Counted from the stretch's first letter, positions 1-8,156 are shown. The stretch is DNA of 50,279 bases from an uncultured Ruminococcus sp. (GCA_937880065.1 CALFMA010000029.1:1-50279), one strand, 5' to 3'. Translations and numbers: made by a program. Notes: a model not told the origin generated them from the sequence alone.

Positions 1-2
1 AA

Positions 3-284
3 TTGCACTTTATACTGGAGCATTATGAGGCTATCAATGTATATCTGCAGGCTCTAAACCTAGAACTCATTGACCCGAACGATACTTTTCTGTGTGTTAA
101 TGCTTCAACAGGTTATTACACCGGATGGAAACGTTTTGGTTGGAGTATTGAACAAGCAAACAAATCTTTAGGGAGCAGTTTCAGATTAAAGCATCCTGAC
201 GGATTTGGACGTTGTCCGAAAACGTTTTCCGCGAAATTATTCCTACTTCTCAAAGGATGGGAACATCTTTTTGTAGAAGTATAA
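3..284 (+). CDS. unrecognised protein, probably 5'-truncated by the window edge
   Basis: The reading frame is open from the left edge and stops at 284, giving at least 93 residues. The apparent TTG start lies at the very edge, so the true start is probably upstream. The sequence is rich in aromatic residues and ends in a hydrophobic stretch (LFLLLKGWEHLFVEV). I see no signal peptide, nucleotide-binding motif or zinc ligand set, and I do not recognise the family. It lies just upstream of a folded non-coding region and may belong to the element or to its host. Confidence 0.5.
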   Translation: MHFILEHYEAINVYLQALNLELIDPNDTFLCVNASTGYYTGWKRFGWSIEQANKSLGSSFRLKHPDGFGRCPKTFSAKLFLLLKGWEHLFVEV

Positions 285-587
285 TTAAGTTCTTTGAAAT
301 AGGCTGAATTACAGCAGATGCATTAGGTAATTGGTGACACCTGTTCTATATGAACGGTGTTGGGAAACTCCTGCTAAAACCTTGGAGGAAGGTGGCACAA
401 AGTTATCTGCAAAAAATTTAAGATTCAGCAATCATTATCCCTTAAAAACGCAATTTGCGGACAAGGTTAGAAATGATTAAAGGGAATGCTAAAAAGCATT
501 GATTTGGCAGGTTCCGAGCCTGTTTGGGGTAGAAACAGACTCAATATTATGACAGGAGGTGCAACAATTAAATAAGTAGGATTACAT
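285..587 (+). ncRNA. candidate structured RNA / leader (class unknown)
   Basis: No reading frame covers this stretch, but paired segments are dense. GCAGAT at 314-319 can close a domain with ATCTGC at 407-412; inside it lie a hairpin at 337-360 (ACACC-TGTTC with GAAC-GGTGT) and one at 379-393 (ACCTT/AAGGT). Downstream are AATGCT/AGCATT at 485-500 and GAG-CTGTTT/AAACAG-CTC at 516-542. Two further pairings, 430-436 with 472-478 and 438-443 with 480-485, cross each other, so they form a pseudoknot or are alternatives. A strong terminator follows at once. It could be a leader, a small RNA or an intron remnant; I cannot assign a class. Confidence 0.4.
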
Positions 588-637
588 AGAGCGTTTATTC
601 GCCCCTTCGCACGGGGATGGGTAAACGCTCTTTTTTT
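588..637 (+). terminator. strong intrinsic terminator
   Basis: AGAGCGTTTA at 588-597 pairs with TAAACGCTCT at 622-631, with a second GCCCC/GGGG stem inside it, followed by seven T residues. It ends whatever is transcribed through 285-587 and separates it from the replication genes. Confidence 0.85.
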
Positions 638-682
638 ATGCCCAAAATCATGGGTAAATCTAAAGGATTGGAGGTTTCGACT

Positions 683-904
683 TTGAGTGGGACTGTTTAT
701 TCCCCGGACAAGCCAAAGAACTGCCGATATTGTTACTTCTGGAAAAATAAAAAAGTCGGCTGTGAACTTGGTGTAGATAACTGCTATTACCGTATCCCTG
801 AATCAAAGGTGGTCAGCGAATGCCATGGATGTCCCTATGGTCGGACAAATCCTTGTATTGGTTGGTGTACCAAAAAGATTCTCAAAGAAATGGGAATGTA
901 CTGA
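683..904 (+). CDS. small cysteine-rich ICE protein
   Basis: The 73-residue product has many cysteines in CxxC-like spacing (CRYC near residue 13, then CELG, DNCYY, ECHGC, NPC, GWC), which suggests a zinc- or metal-binding fold. I chose the TTG at 683 because GGAGG lies eight bases upstream; an in-frame ATG at 617 lies inside the terminator stem and is unlikely. It immediately precedes repA (26 bases to the repA GTG), so it probably belongs to the replication operon. Small Cys-rich proteins of this kind occur next to RepA in Tn1549-like elements, but their role is not known to me. Confidence 0.6.
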   Translation: MSGTVYSPDKPKNCRYCYFWKNKKVGCELGVDNCYYRIPESKVVSECHGCPYGRTNPCIGWCTKKILKEMGMY

Positions 905-929
905 TATAGGAAAGAGGTGGTGGCAATGA

Positions 930-1826
930 GTGATGTATGACTATTTTTACGGTCGCCAAGCGGAACAGTTTAGCTTTTATCGAGTTCCTAAGATTTTGTT
1001 CACAGAGGATAAATTCTGGAATGTGTCAACGGATGCAAAACTGCTCTACGGTATTCTTCTTGATCGCATGAATTTGTCAGCTGCAAATGGATGGTTGGAT
1101 GATGAAGGCCGTGTCTACATCATCTTTACGATTGACGAGATAAAGAGCGCTTTAGGCTGTGCCGAGAAAAAATCTGTGAAGCTCTTGGACGAACTTGAAA
1201 AGAAATGTGGTCTTATCGAGCGAAAGCGACAAGGACTTGGAAAACCGAACCTGATCTATGTGAAGAACTTCGTCACAGATGCTGTGGAAAGACAATTCTT
1301 GAATTGTCAAAAGGACAATTCTGGGATTGTCGAAAACACAATTCAAGACCTGTCAAAAGGACAAGGTAATAATACTGATATAAATAATACTGAATTTAGT
1401 AATACTGATCCCTTCTTTCCTTCCGATTCTTGTGGAAAGGATGTCGATGGGACGGATGAGTTCAGAAGATATTATCAGTATTTTTACGAGCAGCTGTATA
1501 TGGACTATCTGAAAAAGGATTTCCCCTATGATCACGATACGCTCGACCTTATCCTACATCTGATTGTAGAGGTCATGTGCAGCAATCGAAAACAAATACG
1601 AATTGCCAGTGACGATAAGCCGACAGAGATTGTCCGAAGCACTTTTATGAAACTGGACTCAGAACATATCCGTTTTGTTATGGATGGTTTCAAGGAAAAC
1701 ACAACTGATGTTCGCAATATCAAGCAATATCTACTTGCTTCGATATATAATGCCCCGTACACCATCGGTCCACATTACGATGCCAAGGTAAGGCATGACG
1801 GGGCTTTACTTGGAGGGAGGTGGTAA
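930..1826 (+). CDS. repA: replication initiator protein A (RepA_N family)
   Basis: 298 residues. The N-terminal part (about 1-115) matches the RepA_N winged-helix initiator domain: an FYRVPKILF strand, then STDAKLLYGILLDR and a second winged-helix half ending in GKPNLIYVKNF. A polar Asn/Thr-rich linker (about 120-175) is encoded by short DNA repeats, and a helical C-terminal part (about 180-298) resembles the DUF6017-type tail seen in ICE RepA proteins. The start is GTG 930 or ATG 933; AGGTGG lies upstream. RepA_N proteins bind the origin, often inside their own gene, and recruit replication proteins. It is followed by parA and parB, implying that the excised circle can replicate and partition. 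Confidence 0.88.
   Translation: MMYDYFYGRQAEQFSFYRVPKILFTEDKFWNVSTDAKLLYGILLDRMNLSAANGWLDDEGRVYIIFTIDEIKSALGCAEKKSVKLLDELEKKCGLIERKRQGLGKPNLIYVKNFVTDAVERQFLNCQKDNSGIVENTIQDLSKGQGNNTDINNTEFSNTDPFFPSDSCGKDVDGTDEFRRYYQYFYEQLYMDYLKKDFPYDHDTLDLILHLIVEVMCSNRKQIRIASDDKPTEIVRSTFMKLDSEHIRFVMDGFKENTTDVRNIKQYLLASIYNAPYTIGPHYDAKVRHDGALLGGRW
1290..1408 (+). other. iteron-like repeats inside repA, candidate oriV
   Basis: Within the linker part of repA, TAATACTGA occurs three times at 1370, 1385 and 1400, exactly 15 bp apart. Just before these are a perfect inverted repeat GACAATTC/GAATTGTC (1291-1308), a related inverted repeat GACAAT/ATTGTC (1314-1331), and a 14-bp direct repeat TGTCAAAAGGACAA at 1305 and 1351. 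RepA_N replicons are known to carry their origin inside the rep gene, so this is the likely initiator-binding region. Function is inferred, not shown. Confidence 0.6.
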
Positions 1827-1867
1827 GAAATGAAGCACACAAACAAAAGAAAGCGAGGTGAAGATAT

Positions 1868-2695
1868 TTGTCGAAAAAAGCGACCGTCATCGCAGTAGTC
1901 AACCAGAAAGGCGGCACGGGTAAAACAACGACCTGTGAAAACCTTGGTGTTGGACTGGCTATGGAAGGAAAAAGGGTTCTGTTGGTGGACACAGATCCTC
2001 AGGCATCCCTAACAGTCAGCCTTGGAAATCCGTTTCCTGATGAGTTGTCCCCTACCCTTTCGGATATGATGGGAAAGATCATCACAGAAAAACCTATTAT
2101 TCCGGGAGAAGGTATCCTGAGACATCCTGAAGGTGTGGACTATATGCCTGCCAACATTGAACTGTCAGGTTTGGAGGTTTCTCTGGTAAACGCCATGAGT
2201 AGAGAAACAATCCTCCGACAGTATCTGGATACCGTCAAACAGAATTATGATTTCGTTCTTCTGGACTGTATGCCCTCTCTGGGTATGCTGACCGTAAATG
2301 CGTTGGCAGCTGCCGACAATGTGCTGATACCTGTTCAAGCGGCGTATCTTCCCGCAAAAGGTTTGGAACAGTTGCTCGAAACCGTCAACAAGGTCAAAAG
2401 GCAGATCAATCCAAAACTGAAAATCGAAGGTATTCTTCTGACGATGGTGGACAGCAGAACAAACTATTCCAAAGACATCAGCAATCTTATCCGTGAAAAC
2501 TACGGTGGTAAGCTGAAGGTTTACAAGACAGACATTCCCCGTTCTGTCCGTGCAGAGGAAATCAGCGCCGAGGGAACCAGTATCTTTAAGCATGATCCCA
2601 AAGGTAAAGTTGCCGAAGCATATAAAGTTCTGACGAAGGAGGTGTTACACAATGCAGAAAAAAGGCGCAAACATCAGCTTGAAGGGGTACGATGA
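1868..2695 (+). CDS. parA: ParA-family partition ATPase
   Basis: 275 residues. The deviant Walker A motif KGGTGKTT sits near residue 14, the LLVDTDPQ motif near 40, and a Walker B-like stretch VLLDCMPSLG near 135, all standard for ParA/Soj/MinD ATPases that move DNA cargo over the nucleoid. The start is TTG 1868, preceded by GAGGTGAAG. The gene overlaps parB by 44 bases, so the two are translationally coupled. The role is inferred to be stable maintenance of the excised circular form and possibly positioning during transfer. Length and motifs are intact. Confidence 0.93.
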   Translation: MSKKATVIAVVNQKGGTGKTTTCENLGVGLAMEGKRVLLVDTDPQASLTVSLGNPFPDELSPTLSDMMGKIITEKPIIPGEGILRHPEGVDYMPANIELSGLEVSLVNAMSRETILRQYLDTVKQNYDFVLLDCMPSLGMLTVNALAAADNVLIPVQAAYLPAKGLEQLLETVNKVKRQINPKLKIEGILLTMVDSRTNYSKDISNLIRENYGGKLKVYKTDIPRSVRAEEISAEGTSIFKHDPKGKVAEAYKVLTKEVLHNAEKRRKHQLEGVR

Positions 2696-3578
2696 TATTT
2701 TCTCTACCGACCAGTCACGAGCTGAAGCCCAGCAGGAACGAGTGCAGGAAATACCTCTTTCTGAGTTACACCCCTTTGAGGGACATCCGTTCCGAGTGGT
2801 AGACGATGAGGAAATGATGAAAACTGCTGAGAGTGTCCGAGACTTTGGAGTTCTGACACCCGCCATTGTTCGTCCTGACCCTGATGGTGGATACGAAATC
2901 ATTTCTGGTCACAGGCGACATCGTGCATCCGAACTTGCGGGAAAAGAGACCATGCCGGTTATTGTCCGTGAAATGGACGATGATGCCGCTATCATTTTAA
3001 TGGTCGATGCAAACTTGCAGAGAGAAACGATTCTCCCAAGTGAACGAGCCTTTGCGTACAGCATGAAATTGGATGCCATTAAACACCAAGGCGAAAGGTC
3101 GGATTTAACTTCCCGACAAGTTGTCGGGAAGTTGGAAGCAGCCGATTTGGTCGGTGCTGACAGCGGTGAAAGCGGCAGACAGGTTCAGCGATATATCCGT
3201 CTGACAGAACTGATTCCTGAACTGTTAGACATGGTGGATAACGGTCAGATCAAGTTCAATCCTGCGGTGGAGCTTTCCTATCTGGCAAAACAGGAACAGC
3301 AGGACTTCCTTTCTGCTATGGATTATGCCCAGACCACGCCTTCATTATCTCAGGCACAGAGAATCAAAAAGCTCGCACAAGAGGGCGAGTGTACTCTGGA
3401 AGCTATGTGCGACATTATGAATGAGATCAAAAAAGAGGAACAGGGCAAGGTCTCTTTCAAAACGGATGCCCTGAGAAAGTATTTCCCTAAGTCCTATACC
3501 AATAAGCAGATGGAGGACAAAATCATTCAGCTACTTGAACAATGGCAGAAGAAAAGGGAAAAATCTATGGAAAGATAA
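2652..3578 (+). CDS. parB: ParB/RepB/Spo0J-family partition protein
   Basis: 308 residues. The N-terminal CTP-binding domain shows IPLSELHPFEGHPFR, then the box GGYEIISGHRRHRASE (about 85-100) and NLQRETILPSERAFAY (about 122-137). A helix-turn-helix region follows (SRQVVGK near 157, then SGRQVQRYIRLTELIPELL near 178-197). It binds a centromere-like site and works with ParA. ATG 2652 has AAGGAGGTG nine bases upstream, inside the end of parA. The gene itself contains a perfect 25-bp palindrome at 3108-3132 that recurs after mobC, a candidate binding site for this protein. Confidence 0.92.
   Translation: MQKKGANISLKGYDDIFSTDQSRAEAQQERVQEIPLSELHPFEGHPFRVVDDEEMMKTAESVRDFGVLTPAIVRPDPDGGYEIISGHRRHRASELAGKETMPVIVREMDDDAAIILMVDANLQRETILPSERAFAYSMKLDAIKHQGERSDLTSRQVVGKLEAADLVGADSGESGRQVQRYIRLTELIPELLDMVDNGQIKFNPAVELSYLAKQEQQDFLSAMDYAQTTPSLSQAQRIKKLAQEGECTLEAMCDIMNEIKKEEQGKVSFKTDALRKYFPKSYTNKQMEDKIIQLLEQWQKKREKSMER
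3108..3132. repeat. 25-bp perfect palindrome, copy 1 (parS-like candidate)
   Basis: Arms of 12 bp flank a single central base; the core is CCCGACAAGTTGTCGGG at 3112-3128. It lies inside parB and encodes the SRQVVGK segment. A second copy, inverted and matching at 23 of 25 positions, lies in non-coding DNA at 28551-28575. Repetition of one palindrome at two distant places, one of them in the partition gene, fits a ParB-binding site, but no binding is shown. Confidence 0.55.
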
Positions 3579-3591
3579 AAAGGAGGAAAGC

Positions 3592-4101
3592 GTGTTTACA
3601 GAGAGAAATATCAAAGCAGCGTTCAAGATGCTTTGCGAAATGTACGATGAGGAAGATCGTTGGATGATGGATGCGTCCGACGATTTCTTTGCTTTAGAGG
3701 GCATTTCCAACTATTGCATGGCGAAAGCCTTGGAGGAACGTATGGAAGATGTCTTTGAATACAAGGCGGTCAGCGCAGCGAAAACCCATGTTGATTACCG
3801 TGGAAGATACCTGTTCGATCAGAGGGCGGTTCGCATTCTTGCCGTCGAGAACTTCTCTATGGAAGATTACCACTACGGCATGGAATATGAAGCAGAACTG
3901 TGGCTTCTGGAGGACATGAGTTTTGCGGTGGTACATTGCTTCAGAACCATGATGGAAAAGCATGGTCAGCTGGGCGCATTAACCGAATACCGCATCGTGA
4001 GAGAGAATATCGAGAGCAGCGAGGATTTGTTCTTCACCATTGAGGAACTTCTGGAGGAACTGGACTGCATCTGTTCTCTTGCGGAGAGTTACAAAAGATA
4101 A
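3592..4101 (+). CDS. conserved ICE protein of unknown function
   Basis: 169 residues from GTG 3592, which has AAGGAGG seven bases upstream; a longer frame from 3535 would overlap parB and has no ribosome binding site. The product is acidic and helical, rich in Glu, Met and aromatic residues, with no transmembrane segment, signal peptide or nucleotide-binding motif. It follows parB by 13 bases and is probably the last gene of the replication-partition operon, since a hairpin with a T-rich tail follows. I do not recognise the family. Confidence 0.7.
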   Translation: MFTERNIKAAFKMLCEMYDEEDRWMMDASDDFFALEGISNYCMAKALEERMEDVFEYKAVSAAKTHVDYRGRYLFDQRAVRILAVENFSMEDYHYGMEYEAELWLLEDMSFAVVHCFRTMMEKHGQLGALTEYRIVRENIESSEDLFFTIEELLEELDCICSLAESYKR

Positions 4102-4141
4102 GCTATCTATAAACTGAAATGTTTATAGGTGGCTTTTCTTA
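4102..4141 (+). terminator. probable intrinsic terminator after the partition operon
   Basis: The stem GCTATCTATAAAC / GTTTATAGGTGGC pairs across a TGAAAT loop (with G-U pairs) and is followed by TTTTCTT. It lies between the unknown gene ending at 4101 and the transfer operon starting at 4170. Confidence 0.65.
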
Positions 4142-4169
4142 TATCTCAAAGAAATGGAGGTAACGACAC

Positions 4170-4811
4170 TTGAAAGAGTATGACGTAAAAATCACCGAGA
4201 CCTTGGAAAAGACGGTCACGGTGCAGGCTGAAAATCGTGATGCTGCGGAGGAACAGGTTAAAACAGCCTACTACAATTCCGAGCATATTCTGGATGCTGA
4301 GAACTTCACCGGCGTGGAGTTTGGTACTCAGGCAGAGCGTGAGATTCAGCAGGAGCAGGCTCCCATGATGGATGTGCTTCTGATTCGCCCCAATATGTAT
4401 CCCCAGGCGGTGCAGATCGGATGCGAGTTGGAGGACTTGCAGAAAGCTGTGGGCGGTGATATTCAGGCGGTCTACCCTTATGAAGATCCTGTTGCCCTTG
4501 TCATGGACGAGGAAGCCAAGCTGACGGGCAAAGACCTGAATCGTGCCTTGCGTGACGAAGATGGCGGTATGTACGACATCGTAGCCGGTGATTTTCTGGT
4601 GGTCGGTCTGGGTGAGGAAGATTTCTGTTCCCTTACTCCTGAACAGATGAAGAAGTATGAAGAACACTTCCATCAGCCTGAAATGTTCGTCCGTATGGGG
4701 CGCAGTATCATGGCTCTGCCTTTGCCTGATGACAAGGTGAAGAAAGCAGATGAACCCGAAAAGGCAGCGCCCACTCCCCACAAGAGCAGTCCCGACAGGG
4801 ATTCGCTGTAA
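4170..4811 (+). CDS. PcfM/DpnD-like and DUF3846 domain protein
   Basis: 213 residues from TTG 4170, with GGAGG 12 bases upstream. The N-terminal 50 residues (VKITETLEKTVTV, then AYYNSEHILDAENFTG) match the short PcfM/DpnD-type domain found in conjugative plasmids. Residues about 65-170 (MDVLLIRPNMYPQ onward, then DIVAGDFLVVGLG) match DUF3846. The tail is charged and probably disordered. It is the first gene of the transfer operon. The biochemical role of these domains is not established; the context suggests an accessory to conjugation. Confidence 0.72.
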   Translation: MKEYDVKITETLEKTVTVQAENRDAAEEQVKTAYYNSEHILDAENFTGVEFGTQAEREIQQEQAPMMDVLLIRPNMYPQAVQIGCELEDLQKAVGGDIQAVYPYEDPVALVMDEEAKLTGKDLNRALRDEDGGMYDIVAGDFLVVGLGEEDFCSLTPEQMKKYEEHFHQPEMFVRMGRSIMALPLPDDKVKKADEPEKAAPTPHKSSPDRDSL

Positions 4812-4823
4812 GGAGGAGGGTTC

Positions 4824-5138
4824 ATGGAAAAAAGAAGCTCAACCATTGGAGAATTGATGGAGCGCCGCCGTATTCTGGATGGTGCCAAGGAATATAAGGG
4901 TCACACCTATCTGGATTTGGCTCGTTTCGATGAAAACACCAAGCACATGATTATCTTTGATGTGCTGACTCACAATTCCCCTGTTGGAGATAAGGGAGAA
5001 CGAACCCGCCTGTTTCTGGGGGAGGTTGGCTATCAGAAAGCTCTGGAACATCAGAAAGCCGGTGACATCAAGATTATCAGCCATGCCGCAGTTGCCAAAG
5101 GCAATCTGTATTACGACCGCAGAGATATGGCACGATGA
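4824..5138 (+). CDS. DUF5720-type ICE protein
   Basis: 104 residues starting at ATG 4824 with AAGGAGGAGG seven bases upstream. The segments GHTYLDLARFDENTKHMI, RTRLFLGEVGYQKALEHQ and KGNLYYDRRDMA are typical of the DUF5720 family, found almost only in Tn1549-like elements. It is soluble, with no membrane segment. It lies 12 bases after the PcfM/DUF3846 gene and 34 bases before pcfB. Function unknown. Confidence 0.72.
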   Translation: MEKRSSTIGELMERRRILDGAKEYKGHTYLDLARFDENTKHMIIFDVLTHNSPVGDKGERTRLFLGEVGYQKALEHQKAGDIKIISHAAVAKGNLYYDRRDMAR

Positions 5139-5172
5139 CCCTCACTCTACTGCTTGCAGGAGGTGATGATTC

Positions 5173-5655
5173 ATGCAGGAAGAAGTTGAAAACAGGACGA
5201 TAAATCTCGCTATCAGTACAAGCAAGCTGACAGGACGAACTATCGTCGCCGGTATTCGCAAGTATTTGCAACACCGAGAAAAGGTCAAGGCGCAGAAAGC
5301 CAGAGACCCCGCTGTTCATGGAAAACAGTCCGTGAAACAGCTGTTATCTCAGAATCAGGGTGCTACCAATGTCGAGATCGACAAAAGTGGTATCAAAGAT
5401 TTTGAACGACTTGCCAAGAAATACGGCGTGGACTTTGCCGTAAGAAAAGATAAGTCCGTAGATCCTCCCCGTTATCTGGTCTTTGTCCGTTCCAAGGACG
5501 CAGATGCTCTGGATGCTATCTGCAAGGAACATCAGGCGAGGACTTTGACGAAGGATAAGAAACCGAGCGTTCTGGCACAGCTGAAAAAGTTCAAAGAGAT
5601 TGTCGCAGCCATCCCTAAGAAGATTCGAGAAAAGAAACAGGAGCGTGATTTGTGA
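5173..5655 (+). CDS. PcfB family protein (DUF3801)
   Basis: 160 residues with a basic C-terminus. INLAISTSKLTGRTIVAGIRK and the GKQSVKQLLSQNQGATNVEI segment are characteristic of PcfB, named after the Enterococcus pCF10 transfer region, where it is encoded next to the coupling protein PcfC. Here too it overlaps the VirD4-like gene by 4 bases. In pCF10 it is thought to help present the relaxosome to the coupling protein; the same job is inferred here. Start ATG 5173, preceded by GGAGGTGATG. Confidence 0.82.
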   Translation: MQEEVENRTINLAISTSKLTGRTIVAGIRKYLQHREKVKAQKARDPAVHGKQSVKQLLSQNQGATNVEIDKSGIKDFERLAKKYGVDFAVRKDKSVDPPRYLVFVRSKDADALDAICKEHQARTLTKDKKPSVLAQLKKFKEIVAAIPKKIREKKQERDL

Positions 5656-7406
5656 TGAAGAATGTAAACATCAAAAAGCTCCTGATCCTGAGCATCCCGT
5701 ATATCCTGTTGGGATTGTTCGCAACCAACTTGGGTGAGGCGTGGCGATTAGCCGAGGGTGCAGATATGTCTGCAAAACTCCTCGGCTTTTTTAATACCTT
5801 CATGGTGGCACTGAGCAATCCTTTACCGAGCTTTCATCCGCTTGATTTGGTGATCGGTATCATCTTCGGTGCAGGGCTTCGCCTTGCGGTCTACCTGAAA
5901 GGTAAGAACGCAAAGAAGTACCGCCATAACGAAGAATACGGCTCTGCCCGTTGGGGTACTGCCAAGGACATTGAGCCGTTCATGGATCAGAAGTTCGAGG
6001 ATAATATCATCCTGACCAAGACGGAAAGACTGATGATGTCCAACAGACCGAAGAATCCTGCCAATGCCAGAAATAAGAACGTACTGATAATCGGTGGTTC
6101 AGGTTCAGGTAAAACAAGGTTCTGGCTGAAACCTAATCTGCTCCAGATGCACAGCAGTTATGTGGTCACAGATCCCAAGGGCAGTATCGTCATTGAGTGC
6201 GGAAATGCCCTATTGAAGCATAACTACAACATCAAGATTTTCAACACCATCAATTTCAAAAAGTCGATGCACTACAATCCGTTTGCCTATATCCATTCAG
6301 AAAAAGACATTCTGAAACTGGTGACTACGCTGATTGCAAACACCAAGGGCGACGGAAAAGCCGGTGACGAGTTCTGGACGAAGGCAGAAACACTTCTGTA
6401 TTGCGCCCTGATCGGCTATATCCACTACGAAGCTCCGGTTGAGGAACAGAACTTCTCAACTCTGATCGAGTTCTTAAACGCAATGGAGGTGCGTGAGGAC
6501 GATGAGGAGTTCCAGAATCCGGTTGATCTGATGTTTGAAGCTCTGGAAAAGAAAAAGCCAAATCACTTTGCAGTTCGCCAGTACAAGAAGTACAAACTGG
6601 CTGCCGGTAAGACGGCAAAAAGTATCCTGATTTCCTGTGGTGCGAGACTTGCCCCATTTGATATTCAGGAGGTCAGAGATGTAACAGCCTATGACGAATT
6701 GCAGTTGGATACCCTCGGAGACAAGAAAACGGCGCTGTTCCTGATTATGTCGGATACGGATGCGACTTTCAATTTCCTAATCTCCATGATTTATACCCAG
6801 TTGTTCAACCTTCTCTGCGAAAAAGCAGACGATGTGTACGGGGGCAGACTGCCGGTTCATGTGCGCTGTCTGATCGACGAAGCGGCAAATATCGGACAGA
6901 TTCCCAATCTGGAAAAGTTGGTTGCGACCATCCGAAGCCGTGAGATTTCTGCCTGTCTGGTGCTTCAGGCACAGTCACAGCTGAAAGCCATCTATAAGGA
7001 CAACGCAGATACCATCATCGGTAACATGGACTCCCGTATATTCCTCGGCGGTTCTGAACCGACCACGCTGAAAGAGTTGAATCAGGCTCTGGGTAAAGAA
7101 ACCATCGACACTTACAACACTTCAAATACCAGAGGTAACAGCCCATCCTACGGCATGAACTATCAGAAGCTGGGCAAAGACCTTGCGACCGTGGACGAAC
7201 TGGCGGTTCTGAATGGTGGTAAGTGCATCCTACAGCTGCGTGGTGTCAGACCGTTCAAGTCCGACAAATACGATCTGACGCAGCATCCGAACTATAAGTA
7301 CACCTCAGACTACGACAAAAAGAACGAGTTCAACATCGAACAATTTCTCAGTCGCAGGCTGAAATTAAAGGCAGGTGATGAATATGTAGTAGTCGATGCC
7401 GACTAA
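5652..7406 (+). CDS. VirD4-like type IV coupling protein (TraG/TraD, CD1115 type)
   Basis: 584 residues. Two hydrophobic segments (about 8-25 and 60-78) anchor the protein in the membrane. A P-loop GGSGSGKTRF lies near 149-158, a Walker B CLIDEAANIG near 407-416, and a C-terminal LGGSEPTTLKELNQ / ELAVLNGGKCIL region completes the TraG-like ATPase. It links the relaxosome to the secretion channel and pumps DNA. It overlaps pcfB by 4 bases. All motifs are intact and the length is normal for the family. Confidence 0.93.
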   Translation: MMKNVNIKKLLILSIPYILLGLFATNLGEAWRLAEGADMSAKLLGFFNTFMVALSNPLPSFHPLDLVIGIIFGAGLRLAVYLKGKNAKKYRHNEEYGSARWGTAKDIEPFMDQKFEDNIILTKTERLMMSNRPKNPANARNKNVLIIGGSGSGKTRFWLKPNLLQMHSSYVVTDPKGSIVIECGNALLKHNYNIKIFNTINFKKSMHYNPFAYIHSEKDILKLVTTLIANTKGDGKAGDEFWTKAETLLYCALIGYIHYEAPVEEQNFSTLIEFLNAMEVREDDEEFQNPVDLMFEALEKKKPNHFAVRQYKKYKLAAGKTAKSILISCGARLAPFDIQEVRDVTAYDELQLDTLGDKKTALFLIMSDTDATFNFLISMIYTQLFNLLCEKADDVYGGRLPVHVRCLIDEAANIGQIPNLEKLVATIRSREISACLVLQAQSQLKAIYKDNADTIIGNMDSRIFLGGSEPTTLKELNQALGKETIDTYNTSNTRGNSPSYGMNYQKLGKDLATVDELAVLNGGKCILQLRGVRPFKSDKYDLTQHPNYKYTSDYDKKNEFNIEQFLSRRLKLKAGDEYVVVDAD

Positions 7407-7418
7407 GAAGGAGGTCTA

Positions 7419-7730
7419 ATGGATAAGGCGAAAAAACTCAATATCGAAGAAGCACTCTGCGAATATCTTGCAAAGAATTTCAGAGGAGCAAATAATCCGG
7501 TTTCAAGTAAAACGCTTGAGACCGTTTTTCATGTAAAGGGGTCTGAGATCAGAAGAATGGTCAATTCCCTCCGTTGCAAAGGCGAACCCATTTGCAGCGA
7601 TCTTGATGGCTATTTCTACGCAGACAATCAGCATGAGATCAACGCTACGATTGCACAGTTGAGTAGCCGTATCCAAAAAATCGCACAGGCACGAGATGGT
7701 CTGCTGAACCGTGATGAAACGGAAAGCTGA
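7419..7730 (+). CDS. small conserved protein with winged-helix-like N-terminus
   Basis: 103 residues, ATG 7419, GGAGG six bases upstream. The pattern of an opening helix (LCEYLAKNF), then NNPVSSKTLETVFHVKGSEIRRMVNSLRC and a short turn GEPICSDLDGYFYA looks like a winged helix-turn-helix. A helical tail (INATIAQLSSRIQKI) may dimerise. It lies between the coupling protein and a terminator ahead of the Maff2 genes. It may regulate the transfer operon; this is inference from fold appearance and position. Confidence 0.65.
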   Translation: MDKAKKLNIEEALCEYLAKNFRGANNPVSSKTLETVFHVKGSEIRRMVNSLRCKGEPICSDLDGYFYADNQHEINATIAQLSSRIQKIAQARDGLLNRDETES

Positions 7731-7796
7731 CCATTTTCTTTTGCCCAGAAAGGCGGTGGTGATAGATATGATTGTAATTGAATAGCTCCCATGTGC

Positions 7797-7839
7797 AGCC
7801 CTCCGTCCGGTGTAGTGCCGGTAACACGGGGGGCTTTTT
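7797..7839 (+). terminator. intrinsic terminator or attenuator ahead of the Maff2 genes
   Basis: AGCCCTCCGT at 7797-7806 pairs with ACGGGGGGCT at 7826-7835, with a CCGG/CCGG stem inside, followed by TTTTTC. Because the transfer genes continue downstream, it probably reduces rather than ends transcription, or Maff2 has its own promoter. Confidence 0.7.
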
Positions 7840-7879
7840 CTATTTCAAAACCAAATTTCAAATTACAGGAGGAAAATAT

Positions 7880-8095
7880 ATGGCATTTTTCAATAGCGCA
7901 GTTCAGGTTCTTCAGACTCTGGTAGTGGCTCTGGGTGCAGGTCTTGGTATCTGGGGTGCAATCAATCTTCTGGAAGGCTACGGTAACGACAACCCTGGTG
8001 CGAAGTCTCAGGGTATGAAGCAGCTGATGGCAGGCGGCGGTGTCGCCCTCATCGGTATCACCCTCGTACCTCTGCTCAGCGGTCTGTTCGGTTAA
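7880..8095 (+). CDS. Maff2 family membrane protein, copy 1
   Basis: 71 residues from ATG 7880 (AGGAGG eight bases upstream). Two hydrophobic segments (about 8-28 and 48-69) flank a polar Gly/Asn/Lys loop (EGYGNDNPGAKSQGMK). The family is found in Clostridia conjugative elements. The small size, two membrane spans and place just before the VirB6-like gene resemble the VirB2/TrbC pilin position, so a channel or pilin role is inferred. A near-identical copy follows. Confidence 0.85.
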   Translation: MAFFNSAVQVLQTLVVALGAGLGIWGAINLLEGYGNDNPGAKSQGMKQLMAGGGVALIGITLVPLLSGLFG

Positions 8096-8132
8096 TCTGC
8101 CGACCGGCAAAGATAACTCAATAACCAAACAC

Positions 8133-8156
8133 GGGTTGGGTCGAAGTACCCAGCCC
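8133..8156 (+). promoter_or_regulatory. hairpin between the two Maff2 genes
   Basis: GGGTTGGGT at 8133-8141 pairs with ACCCAGCCC at 8148-8156 around a six-base loop, with no T tract. It may set mRNA stability or processing between the two copies rather than terminate. Confidence 0.4.

Noticed and set aside
617..682. ATG at 617 as the start of the Cys-rich protein
   Set aside because: It lies within the terminator stem and has no ribosome binding site; TTG 683 has GGAGG at the proper distance.
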